Assembly (NCBI GenBank): GCA_002778195.1
Contig: PCDI01000001.1
Span: forward strand, 1,054,001-1,118,000
From: Raffaelea ambrosiae
Taxonomy: Eukaryota > Ascomycota > Sordariomycetes > Ophiostomatales > Ophiostomataceae
Reading direction: 5' to 3'
DNA length: 64,000 nucleotides
Both the position numbers and the translations under genes were made by a program. The notes beneath the pieces are model-generated. The model saw only the letters and a program-made list of their open reading frames with translations, was not told the origin of the DNA and did no database searches. Below are positions 21,606 to 31,741 of this stretch, piece after piece. The number at the start of each line of letters is the position of its first letter. Position 1 is the first letter of the stretch.

Positions 21606-22935
21606 ATGCCGCCCAGGCAAGCTGCCGATCACAGAACTGGCCCTCCACGTTGTGGTCACCGGCCTCAATCTGCCTGTCCCAATTCGCAGAATGAGCCCTT
21701 TGTGATATTCGAAGATCCGGGGGAGCCAGTTTCATCACACCCTCCATGGATACCGATACCAAGGCAGCGGCGGCCATATCCTGGTCTGCTACAAGAAATG
21801 TCATCGGACACCAGGTTATCGACCAATTCTCGGCGGCCTAATCGCCGCCCCCATTCCTCGCTTGGCAACAATATGGACCGCTTCACAGTGTTTGTCGACC
21901 TAGGATTAGGTGGCACAACATTGTTTGACGGAGGATACACGTTGCAACGTATTCCTGGTTTGATCGACCTTGCTCTCAGATTCCTAGAATCTGAACGTGG
22001 AAGGCGTGGCTTGGAGATTGTCGGCAAACGTACCAACTCCCTGCCCAACGTCCGGCACATCTATTTCGTCCGCCCCGACAGAATGTCCCATCGGGTCGGC
22101 GTGTTTCTCGCAAAAATGCGAACAGACTTCCCGCCCATCAAAGTGAGGACTCTTGTGGGAGAGCCCTCAACGATTTGGACAGACACCTGGACCGACGGAT
22201 CCAGTGGCATGACTCGATACGACCCGAGCACTGCGGGATACCTCGTGATGGGTACTGTGGTAAGTCAGCAAAACAGAACTATGATAGGACTACAAGACGA
22301 CTGTTGCGATCGCGTCATCTCTAACCTCTCCGTAGAACCTCGAAAACCTGGAGTTTTCCTCTCGAATACACAAGCAGAATGTATTCAGGGATTACGGAAC
22401 CAACATTTTCCTCCTGAGCACATACATTGCTCGTGACATTACGTACTTTTTTGGAAGTTTTCTAACCGGGCATGACGAGTTAATGGAGTATCCGGGCGAA
22501 TGGTGGCATCGCATAGTGTTCGGTGGAGAGTTCAAGATATACCACAACCCGAGCAACCCCTTGGGCACGCGCCAGGCCGGGATGGTTTTCACCGAGTTGG
22601 CTGGCAGGTGTGATCCTCTTCACCTCGAGAGCATCATGCGCAACATTGGTCCCAGTACGTGTGCTTTTGCTAATCACGCTTTCTTCCACAATCTTGATAC
22701 ACTCGAGACCTTGGCTAACATTCTTGCCTCTTGCAAAGGCTCGGCGTTCCTGAGGCCAGTGAGAACCAACCCTTTGCTCGAGCCCAAACCCGACAGCAGG
22801 TCGATTGAAGACGTCCGAGTTGACGACCTCCCACAGATAGAGAGTCTCTATCAGCGATTCGGGGTGCCAATGGGCCAGACTGGTACAGCAGAGGCATTGA
22901 GAGCGGTCTATGGATTCTGGCCGGAGGACACGTAA
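21606..22935 (+). CDS. Hypothetical protein, 389 residues, not recognised
   Basis: Three exons: 21606-22259, 22336-22654 and 22739-22935. Both introns have good GTAAGT/GTACGT donors and consistent phase, and the second has a GGCTAACA branch site. The chosen start is the first ATG of the frame. I do not recognise a family. Residues 1-90 are Arg/Pro-rich and probably disordered. A compact middle begins around MDRFTVFVDLGLGGTTLFDGGY, and a likely globular C-terminal half contains RDITYFFGSFLTGHDEL, YPGEWWHRIVFGGEFKIYHNPS and LAGRCDPLHLESIMRNIG. No signal peptide, no transmembrane segment and no HExxH or other catalytic signature is visible. The aromatic and tryptophan-rich middle argues for a folded soluble domain. 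It lies upstream of, and on the same strand as, a Zn2Cys6 regulator gene. Exon structure makes it a real gene; function cannot be given. Confidence 0.7.
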
Positions 22936-23328
22936 CTACGGATCGGGTCACAGACGGCAGTGCTTGCATATGACTCCCAAGTCTGAAGTATTTGGATTGT
23001 GGTATTCTGTTTGAGTGGAACTCGGGGCTTTCTGGGGGTTCTGGCGTCTGGTGGCTGGTTTGCTTTTCCCTGACAGAAGATAGTATGATACCATTTCTTG
23101 ATTTTCCAGGTGCCCTACAATTTTCTTTCCTGTCCTCCTCTCGTGTGAACTCGACTGCACCTATTATCTGACCTACCGAGACTGCGTTGGACAGCTCCAC
23201 GCAATCGAATGACATCCCGGTAACCGGAAAATGCTACCCCTCACAACCTTTGTACTTTTCCCCAGTTTACACGACCTGGGGAATTTCGGAGCACAAGACG
23301 AAACTCTCACTTCTCCATTTTCGCAATT

Positions 23329-25802
23329 ATGGAGTCGTCTCCATCCCTGCATTCACCAACAGCCGCACAGGGCGAAGGTGCCAAAAGACAGCGCCGGGAT
23401 GTTGAGCGGTCGAAAGTGACGAGAGCTTGCGATCGATGCAAAAGGTTGGTTGGTCTCTTCTCGCTTTGACAATGTCGCTTTCCCGATCACGTTTCGACTT
23501 TTCTAACTGGAGCAGGAGGAAAATCAAATGCAACGGCATACAGCCATGCGATTTATGCTCGCGGACAAAAGCCCAATGCACCTACAACTGCAGCTATGCG
23601 CGCGGAAGACTCCCTCACATTCAGGCGGCCGCGGAAGTTGAAGCAGCGGGCACACCGCAGTATCGGATGCCGTCCAGGGACTCGTCCTTGCCGACGACAA
23701 GCACAACAACGACCACGGCCGGCTCCTTGGCTCGCCACACGCCCGAACCCTCCTCGTCCATGACCGACTTGCAAGGCCACTACATCGGGGCGACGTCCGG
23801 CGTGTCCTTTCTGCTTCGAATACAGAGGAGGCTGTTGGCAGCCGCGTCGTTTTCGTTCTCACTCCCGAACAGCACCATCTTCACGTTTGGAGATGCGCCC
23901 CTGAAGGAGCCCGAGGTCGATACCTCGTTCTGCATGATGCTGGGCCGTGACGATGCGCTGCGGCTGGTGGACCGATACTTTGACTTTGCCATGCCGACGT
24001 ATCGATTTCTCCACCGGCCAACCATCCGGGCTTGGTTTGACGAGTTTTACGACACGCTGGGACTCATGAGCGACGCCCAGAGACAGAGCGCACCGGGCAA
24101 GATTGCGCTTCTCTTCATGGTCTTTGCGCAAGGGCGGGTCTACATGCCGGACCACGACCGACCGGGGCCGGCGGATCTCAGCACGCGCTATTTCCTCGCG
24201 GCCGAACACCATCTGGCCAAAGAGAGGGGCTCGGTTCGGCTGACGAGCGTGCAGTCGCGGCTTGTGCAGTGCTATTATCTGCTGACGCAGTCGCGCATCA
24301 ACCACTGCTGGAGCTTGTTCGGGACGGTGTCGCATCTTGCTCTGGCCATTGGTCTGAATCGAAACCCAGGCAGCGGCATGAGCCAGCTCGAGGCCGAAAA
24401 CAGACGCCGTACGTTTTGGTGTCTCTACACGCTTGATGTTTACCTCAGCGTGGCCCTGGGACGGCCGCGCACCTTTCACGACGAGGACATCGATACGGAG
24501 TTGCCGGAATGCATCGACGATCACGAACTGTCCGACTCCCTGTCCATGGGCGCGCTGCGGAATGTACCGAATCTGCAGCCGAGCCCATTGATCATTGCCG
24601 GATCCATTTCGCATTTCAAGTACAGTGCTGTTCTTCTTCTGCTTCGCCTTCTATCGGAACGGCCGCCGCTGACTTTATATGCGTCCTCGTTAGACTCGCA
24701 CAAATCATTGGCCAAATCATCCGTAAACTCTATCCCATCAGACCGATCCCGCTGGCGCAGCGGGCAACATGGACCAAGAAGATCTCCAACGAGCTGCGTG
24801 CCTGGCGGGCCACCATGGCTCGGTTTCTCGACGCGGACACGTTTAGCACATTGTTGCTTCTACCCATTTACCAGCGACAGCGAAACATGCTGAACCTGAC
24901 CTACTGGCACGCGGTCATCCTCACGCATCGGCCCTATCTTCTCAGTCACTTTACACGACAGTTCTCGCGGCGGACTGCGACTGCGGAGGACGACGACAAC
25001 GACAGAGACGGCGGCACAACGGATGCGCAGACGGCCGAAAGCATGCAGCAATGCCTGACCGCAGCAGTCAAGACGGTCACATCCATGGAGGAGATTGCGC
25101 AGACGCACCAAATGTTTCGTTCATTTTGGGTATGTGCTTGTCCCCTCCCCTGTTCCCCTGCTCTTCCATCTCTCTTTTACTTGACCGCTAACACAGCCGA
25201 AGACAACTGCCTACTTCGCCTTTACGGCCACCATCGTTTTGTATATATATATCATACACAAACGGGCATCGCCGCCGGAACAATACCAGGAATACTTCAT
25301 CGCAGCGGCCAAATGCCAAAAGTACCTGTCTTGCATAGCCGAGCCTGGATCGTTGTCCGAGCGCTATTGCCTGGTCCTGGAGGAGCTTCGCTTGGAGGCC
25401 AAACAGCAGACGGGACATTTTTGCGCCGCTGTTGCACCAGGGGGTGGACATGGAAATACAGCTGCTGGCAGCATTCCCGGCACCAACACCACCATCAGCA
25501 GTGTCGGAGACAATGCCGATCCTGCTCTCTCCGCGCGGAGTCACAATGGAACATCGAGTGGCATATCAGCCGAGTTTCCAGCCATGAACAGCAGTCCCAG
25601 TGACGGCACGGCAGACACGGTAGGCACTTTATACACCGACTGTATCAATGACGAGTCATTGTACAGCCAGAATTACATGGGGCAGGAGACGGCAGCTGTG
25701 GAGATGAGTGACCATGAGAGCTGGGAACAGTTTGCTTCCATGATTTCGTCGGGCATGGGGAACTTGGATATCCTGCTCCAGGACAGCTCATTTTCCTTGT
25801 GA
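23329..25802 (+). CDS. Zn2Cys6 transcription factor with fungal-specific TF domain
   Basis: Four exons: 23329-23444, 23516-24619, 24694-25129 and 25197-25802, 753 residues. The zinc cluster spans Cys34, 37, 44, 50, 53 and 60 (CX2CX6CX5CX2CX6C) in the context ACDRCKRRKIKCNG. The first intron interrupts it between CK and RRKIK, a very common intron position in this family. The fungal-specific regulatory domain (Fungal_trans type) covers roughly residues 200-480, with MPTYRFLHRPTIRAWFDEFY and a GLNRN-type motif followed by ENRRRTFWCLYTLDVYLSVALGRP. The C-terminal 130 residues are Ser/Thr/Asn-rich and acidic, a plausible activation region. It should bind paired CGG-type half-sites in the nucleus. 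The target is unknown; the nearest genes are the 389-residue protein upstream and the dehydrogenase downstream, both on the same strand. Confidence 0.93.
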
Positions 25803-26134
25803 CGTTTGCTTGGCAAGGGGGAGAGGGAAGGAGGGGGGACGGAAAAGCACAGCACAAATCCGTCCAGTACCATCCATTATTGGGGGTAAGGGGAAAAGGG
25901 AATTCACGTCATTATTGTACCTTACGCTGAGACTTGGCAGACCGTACCTATTTTTAAAATCCAAATCATTTGGAGAAAGAGCGTCAAAACCATTTACATA
26001 TATTTTATATTTTATATTTTCATTATTGTATAAGCTGCTGTTCAACTGCCCCGAGCGCACAAGATTTCTGAACATCAAAAATTCAGATACGGCCCAGATA
26101 CGCCAAGCATAGCCGGCCTCCTACCACCATCAAC

Positions 26135-27132
26135 ATGTCGACAGCAGCTTCGAAGCGTCTGGAGGGCAAGACGGTCCTGATCACGGGCGCATCCTCTGGC
26201 ATCGGCCGATCCACGGCGCTCGAGTTTGCCCGCACTTGTCCTCAGAACCTCAAGCTGGTCCTCGCAGCACGCCGGCTGGAATCTCTCAAGAAACTTGCCC
26301 AAAGCATTACGGAGGAGGTCGGCGCGGGCGTGAAAGTCTGGCCGGCGCAGCTCGACATCAGCAAGCCCGACGAGGTGCGCGCATTTGTCGGGAGCCTCCC
26401 GGCCGAGTTTCAGGAGATTGACATACTCGTGAACAATGCGTGCGTTTTGATGGCCCTGCTCGTCTGCTTTCTCCCTATGACTCTCTCAATGGGCATGTTT
26501 TTTTTTGTTTTCTTTTCCGTTTCAAGGCTGACAAAAACCAGTGGACTCGTTCGTGGTGTCGCTCGAGCACCTGAAATCGCAGAAGACGACATGAACACCA
26601 TGTTTGAGACCAACGTCACCGGGCTGATCAACATGACGCAGGCCGTCCTGCCGACCATGCTGAAGCGCTCCACGCCACTCGGGCCCGGGTCGGGGGACAT
26701 CATCAACATTGGCTCCATTGCTGGGCGCGAGCCGTACGTGGGCGGCGGCATCTACTGCGCCACCAAGGCAGCTGTGCGGTCGTTTACGGAAGCTCTGCGC
26801 AAGGAGCTGGTCGCCACGCGCATTCGCGTCATCTGTGTCGATCCAGGCCAAGTCGAGACGGAGTTTTCTGTTGTGCGCTTCTACGGCGACAAGGCCAAGG
26901 CGGACGCCGTTTATGCGTATTCCCCCCCCCTCCCCTCTCCTTCTCCTGCCCTGCCTGTTCATCTCAGCGGCTAACTACTCCTACTTGCAGAGGCTGCGAT
27001 CCATTGACGCCGGATGATGTTGCCGAAGTCGTCGTGTTTGCGGCCACGCGAAGAGAGAACACGGTGATTGCCGATTCTCTTATTTTCCCGAACCACCAAG
27101 CAAGTGCTACTGTGATGCATAGAAGGCAATAG
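26135..27132 (+). CDS. Short-chain dehydrogenase, YMR226C/serine 3-dehydrogenase type
   Basis: Three exons: 26135-26439, 26542-26916 and 26991-27132, 273 residues, the usual length for classical SDRs. The cofactor motif TGASSGIG is at residues 17-24, the NNAG motif is split by the first intron, and the catalytic YxxxK appears as YCATK after the INIGSIAG serine strand. The C-terminal block DPLTPDDVAEVVVFAATR with SLIFPNHQ is typical of the NADP-dependent 3-hydroxy-acid dehydrogenases represented by yeast YMR226C and bacterial YdfG, which oxidise L-allo-threonine, serine and related hydroxy acids. The second intron begins with a C-rich tract. The protein is expected to be cytosolic. Substrate is not decided by the sequence. 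A link with the amine and amino-acid genes further right is possible but unproven. Confidence 0.93.
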
Positions 27133-27411
27133 ATGAGGGGGCGTCTTTAGAGTCATTTGCCCAACTATACTGCATAAATTTCCAAAAAAAAACCCAAAAC
27201 AAACATATGTGATTCCTTCAAGATTTCGAAACTCCTAGTTAGTCACATTGTATGCAGCTCAAGGGTGGCTCCAAGTCATGCCCAGAAAACCCAGCTCCCT
27301 TTTTTGTACTTGGCCATGTGTGTACATGCGATCCGAGTAAGGAGCTTGATAATGTAACTGACTCTCCTTCTGCTCTTGACCACCACTGGCTGATGTCCCA
27401 CTTCCTTTTTT

Positions 27412-27891
27412 TCACTCGCCGCCAATAAATGTATACACAATGCAACCGAACCGAATTTTTCCGCCGACACCGCCGTTGTTGCCTTTAGAGTTAGAAAGCA
27501 AAAAAAAGATCATCTTAAAAAGAAGAAAAAAAAAACACTTACAGTATTGATAGACCTCTGTAAGCATACCCGCGGCATATTTCCAATCTTGGGTACAGCC
27601 CGGGTCCTTTTCGGCGATATAGTGGTAGTTGATGCGGTACCAATTATTACTGTAATCTACCCAGTCTTGAATGGGATGGTCTGAGTTCAGCTGGTCCTCG
27701 TAATCTTTTGCGCCTTTGTTCTGATCGGAAGGATTGATGTCGGCATGCCCAGGGTAGTCGGCCTCGTTGAAGCACTCGAGAATTTCGGCCTCCAAAGTTA
27801 CACGGCGCTCAAGACCATCCAAGTTTCCGGGAAGGGCATGGACAGTCCATGTAAAAAAGACTGTACAAGCAAGAAAAGTAATAAGCTTCAT
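27412..27891 (-). CDS. Small secreted four-cysteine protein (paralogue A)
   Basis: Two exons (27543-27891 and 27412-27482) give 139 residues. A signal peptide covers about residues 1-19 (MKLITFLACTVFF core, cleavage after VHA), and an Arg-Arg pair at 29-30 could be a Kex2-type processing site. The mature part has four cysteines (40, 99, 117 and 130), blocks LECFNEADYPGHADI and WKYAAGML, and a glycine-rich C-terminus NNGGVGG...GCIVYTFIGGE. The intron falls inside the Cys117 codon. The gene at 30754 has the same cysteine spacing, intron position and C-terminus, so the two are paralogues in opposite orientation. Size, secretion signal and lack of any family I recognise fit a candidate effector, antimicrobial or surface protein, but no function can be assigned. 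Confidence 0.85.
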   Translation of the reverse strand: MKLITFLACTVFFTWTVHALPGNLDGLERRVTLEAEILECFNEADYPGHADINPSDQNKGAKDYEDQLNSDHPIQDWVDYSNNWYRINYHYIAEKDPGCTQDWKYAAGMLTEVYQYCKCFFFLLFKMIFFLLSNSKGNNGGVGGKIRFGCIVYTFIGGE

Positions 27892-29097
27892 TTTTATGGG
27901 AAGGGGGAGTGACCAGGAGGATGGCACAGAGAGTAGCGAGGTAGACAGAGGAAGGGAGGTGGACAGAGAAAGGAAGCAATTCAGCTACACGGAGCCTGAG
28001 GCTTCTTAGAGCGTTCTGTCTGGAGATGCATCTTGGAAAGGCCCTCCCTATTTAAAAACGTCGGCACATCAATGCGCATAGTGCACCGGTCACACCGCAG
28101 CCTTGGCCAACTTTGCCGTATAGCCCGAACAGGACCTCAATAGAGCCCCGAAAAGGACCTCAATAGGATCCCTGAATAGGCTCAGCCAACAAGACAGTAC
28201 GTAGGATGCGGTGCAAAACAAAGAAACAGGCAGCAAGGGGTCCGAAAGTAGCCAGAACATTGCCCCGACTAGTTGCTGCTGCTGCTGCTGTTGCTGTTGT
28301 TGTTGTTTGAAAAAGCTAGCCCAGCACTTGTGTTACGTGCTTGGGTTCCACGATGACCAAAAGAAGAAGCCGGGCTGCCACTTTGTTACCGATTGCGGCC
28401 TACAGAGTAGAAGCCATATCTAGCATACGACGCATGTCACGAGTAGATCCGGCATGACAAGGCCGGCGAAGGGGAGACCCAAGCTATTGATCACCATATC
28501 GGGGCCTCCCTGGCTTTTGACCGCGTAAGACTCCATCAGCGACCTTGGAGAGACACGCGGAAGCGCCGTCGCCTTTCTGTACAACTCAGCGAAGGCAGCG
28601 TATTCTTGGCTTGCTCGTATTCTTGACGTACTCCCAAAGCGGCTCTGCGAGACACCGAATGATTTGAATAAATCGCCTTCCAGGACAGGAAGGCACGAAC
28701 GGGTATCCCCGCATCTGCAGTACTTACAGTGGATTCCATATATCCGTGTTTGCATTTCCGCCATTTCAAATCCGACGTTGCAAATGTCACGGAAAACAAA
28801 TCAAAACAAATCACAAAATATCAATACAACATCACATCTCCACAATAGCTAGGGTTGACTTTGCCGTCGTCATGCCAGAAGACGGGGGAGGAAGGGTCTC
28901 GCCTCTCACATGGCCGGCGTCTTCTCTTGTACCAGCCATAGAAAACGATATTTCATTTTCTATTCTTTTTTAATTCATTTATTTTCTTTTCGATTTTGCG
29001 TGTTCCCCCCTCTTTCAAATTGGGGTCCATAACGACAGCAAACAAACAGGAAGCAAAAACCCAGACAAACCTTCCTTATCCCTTCACACACGTCACC
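27892..29097. other. Intergenic, promoters of secreted paralogue A and of the DHDPS-family gene
   Basis: This is the divergent spacer of two start codons. It includes a degenerate (CTG/TTG)n microsatellite near 28273-28310 and near-duplicate CCTCAATAG(A/G) motifs at 28136 and 28155. A minus-strand frame at 28420-28764 reads like a possible decayed coding fragment (SLMESYAVKSQGGPDMVINSL), but I cannot identify it. Confidence 0.45.
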
Positions 29098-30048
29098 ATG
29101 GTATCACCCCGAGCACCTCCGCAGGGTGTCTGGGCTCCGGCCATCACATTCTTCGACCCCGAGACAGACGAGCTGGACCTCGAGTCGCAAGCCAAGTACT
29201 ACGCCTACCTGTCGACAACGGGACTCGCAGGACTGGTCGTGCTGGGGACGAATGCCGAGACGTTTCTGCTGACGCGCGAAGAGCGCAAGACGCTGCTGGA
29301 GACGGCACGCCGTGCCGTGGGACCGGCGTTCCCCATCATGGCGGGCGTCGGCGGCCACTCGACGAAGCAGGTCCGGCAACACCTGGCCGATGCCGCCGCG
29401 GCCGGCGCCAACTACGCCCTCGTTCTGCCGCCGGCCTACTTTGGCAAGCCGACGACGACCCCGGCCGTCGTGCGGCGCTTCTTCGACCAGGTGGCGCGCG
29501 ACACCCCCCTGCCCCTGGTCATCTACAACTTCCCCAACGTGTGCAATGGCATCGACCTCGACTCGGCCACCATTGCCCAGCTGGCCCGCGACTACCCGGG
29601 GACCATTGTCGGCGTCAAGCTCACCTGTGGCTCGGTGGCCAAGATTACGCGCCTGTCGGCCGAACTGCCCGCCGACCGCTTCTCCGTGTATGCCGGACAG
29701 GCCGACTTTCTGATTGGGGGTCTCGCCTCGGGCGGCAGCGGCACCATTGCCGGCTTCGCCAACGTCTACCCCAAGACGCTCGTGCGCATCTACGACCTCT
29801 ACCGCGCGGGCCGTCTGGACGACGCCCTCGAGCTCCACCGCAAGGCGGCCCTGGCCGAGCAGCCCTGCAAGGCCGGCATCGCCGCCGTCAAGTATGCGGC
29901 CTCGCTGACGACGGCACCGGCTGCGGGGATCGAGAATGCCGCCCACAAGCTGCAGCCGCGGCCGCCATATCTGCCGCCCTCGGAGGAAGCCCAAAAAGCG
30001 CTCAAAGAACAGATTTCATCCATTGCGAGCATTGAGCAGAGCCTTTAA
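29098..30048 (+). CDS. DHDPS/N-acetylneuraminate lyase family lyase (2-keto-3-deoxy acid aldolase or dehydratase)
   Basis: A single exon of 316 residues starts at an ATG in a CACCATGG context. It has the full-length (beta/alpha)8 DapA-family pattern: GTNAE at residues 50-54 (the GTTGE-type substrate carboxylate loop), the active-site tyrosine Tyr143 in VIYNFPN, and the Schiff-base lysine Lys174 in VGVKLTCG. Members cleave or dehydrate 2-keto-3-deoxy acids: dihydrodipicolinate synthase, 4-hydroxy-2-oxoglutarate aldolase, 2-keto-3-deoxy-L-galactonate aldolase, and 5-keto-4-deoxyglucarate dehydratase (KdgD). Fungi make lysine by the aminoadipate route, so a lysine-synthetic role is unlikely. The nearby glucarate dehydratase and ACS-type permease make the 5-keto-4-deoxyglucarate step attractive, but 4-hydroxy-2-oxoglutarate aldolase is equally allowed by the residues I can see. 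It is flanked by the inverted secreted-protein paralogues. Confidence 0.92.
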   Translation: MVSPRAPPQGVWAPAITFFDPETDELDLESQAKYYAYLSTTGLAGLVVLGTNAETFLLTREERKTLLETARRAVGPAFPIMAGVGGHSTKQVRQHLADAAAAGANYALVLPPAYFGKPTTTPAVVRRFFDQVARDTPLPLVIYNFPNVCNGIDLDSATIAQLARDYPGTIVGVKLTCGSVAKITRLSAELPADRFSVYAGQADFLIGGLASGGSGTIAGFANVYPKTLVRIYDLYRAGRLDDALELHRKAALAEQPCKAGIAAVKYAASLTTAPAAGIENAAHKLQPRPPYLPPSEEAQKALKEQISSIASIEQSL

Positions 30049-30753
30049 ACACGTTTCTGTTACGTGCTCGTGCTTCACGACTCGGTTGGCCATATACGTA
30101 TTGGTGGGAACTCATGTATGAAGTAAGGGGGGACTGTTGACAGACTCTGTCTAGGGAGAAAACGCTGCCTTTGTCACATTGAGAACGCACGCTTTTCACG
30201 ACAAACATAGTATAACTTGGTAGAAGCTGCTCCGTACAATAAGAATTCCAAAAACCAGCCAAGACCATTTCTCCCCTCCCCTCTGATGGGCCACACCTGC
30301 TGAATAAATGCACTGGAGGCAAATGAGGGAGGGAATTGTGGAAACTAGGATTGTTGGGCCAGTTGGCGAGATCGCTCGGGCTGTTGTGGCCGTGCATGGA
30401 GAGAGATCGTCACGCTCATCGATGCGATTGGTTTTTGCAGCGGCTGGTCTGGTATGACACTGCAAGGGGTGGGAATACGAAAAACCGCCCAGAGCAACAA
30501 GCAGAATAATTATAGCTTGATTCTATGGCATTTGCTGGTTTTCCTTTGTTCGCCGTGTTGGTTGTGTGAGTCGTGACCCATGCGCAAGTCACAGATATAC
30601 AAGCACCGAGAGACCAGTGCTTCCAAAAGGGAGGCCATTCCAGGACACGTCGCTGGGTAGGAAGATGTGAAGGAGAGGTTGAGGGTTATTTGTATTTTCT
30701 TTCGCCATCTACTCGTTACCTTGCGCATCACACCCCTCCTCGCCAAGAAAAAA
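30049..30753. other. Intergenic, 3' flank of lyase gene and promoter of secreted paralogue B
   Basis: No additional gene is supported. The frames in this spacer are antisense or low in complexity. Confidence 0.5.
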
Positions 30754-31225
30754 ATGAAGCGCATCGCCATTTGTACTTTCATACTCTTTTCAATATGGGT
30801 GGTCACTGCCCTGCCCACTCTGGATGTTCTTGAGCCTCGTGAGGAAGTGTTTGGGACTTTGGTCGAGTGTTTCAACGAGGCCAATTTTCCGGGGCATGCC
30901 GACATCAGACCGAAACAACAAGCGCAGTTCGCGATAGACTTTGAGAATGGGGTGATGTCGAAAACCATGGGCGCAGACAGCATATTCACGACTTTTTTTA
31001 CTGACGTCCACTACCACTATATCGCGAGAAAAGACGACGGCTGTAACCAGGATTACAAATATGCAGCAGGCATGCTTCGAGCTGCGTTCTCCAAGTGTTC
31101 GTGTCAGCCCCTTCTTTGTTTTTTTCCACTGGAATGTATTAACATATTCGCAAGGCAACAACGGTGGTGTCGGTGGATCTGTTCGCTACGGGTGTATTCT
31201 GTATACATTCATTGGCGGAGAGTAA
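30754..31225 (+). CDS. Small secreted four-cysteine protein (paralogue B)
   Basis: Two exons (30754-31096 and 31155-31225) give 137 residues. The signal peptide covers about residues 1-19 (core ICTFILFSIWVV, cleavage after VTA). Mature cysteines are at 39, 97, 115 and 128, the same spacing from the second cysteine on as paralogue A and one residue different before it. Shared blocks are ECFNEANFPGHADI, YKYAAGML and NNGGVGG...YGCILYTFIGGE. The intron (GTTCGT donor, TATTAAC branch, CAAG acceptor) interrupts the Cys115 codon exactly as in paralogue A, which decided the splice choice. The Arg-Arg pair of paralogue A is not conserved here. The exon 2 DNA is about three-quarters identical between the two. 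Product and biological role are unknown; a secreted effector-like or competition protein is one possibility. Confidence 0.85.
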
Positions 31226-31741
31226 AATAGCACGGCGAAGATCGATGGCGATGGCTTAGTGATGGTTCAGGAGATGTGTCTGAGCCAGTGTCAATGACCT
31301 CATGTTTGGGCCACAAGGACCACAATCTCATGCTTTGATACTGTGTTTCCTTTTTGCGAAGTTTGTGTCTTTTGGTATTCACTTGGTTACCGAATGGTGT
31401 CTATAGAAACCCTCTTTGCGTGCAAGATTGGCCGCTTGCCCATGCTGTGCCGACACGGTACCAGAAATAAGAAAATGCTCGACCAATGAAAGTTTTCGAT
31501 GGAGCATAGAACCAGGCAGAACTTGCACTATCTAGCCAGCCTTCATTTTTTTTACTTTGTTTTATTATAGTTGTGTTCGCCTCATTTGCGCACCAGTTGT
31601 TCAATTAGTCGGTGTCAAGATGGCCATGTTGTCCGTACACAGTATATTCATCTTCATAGACTCGTGAAATTCCCCACAGAAGCTACCCAAAAAGTACAAG
31701 AATTCATGGAACGAGAAAACATGGATCTGCCTGACAAAGTC
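31226..31741. other. Convergent 3' intergenic region
   Basis: The spacer lies between the 3' ends of secreted paralogue B and the MFS permease. Nothing beyond presumed 3' untranslated sequence is visible. Confidence 0.55.

Noticed and set aside
28420..28764. Minus-strand frame with a possibly coding fragment
   Set aside because: Residues look plausible in part, but no family, splice context or start supports a gene; a decayed exon is possible.
29098..30048. Lysine-biosynthetic dihydrodipicolinate synthase
   Set aside because: Fungi make lysine through aminoadipate; the family is shared by catabolic lyases, which fit the context better.
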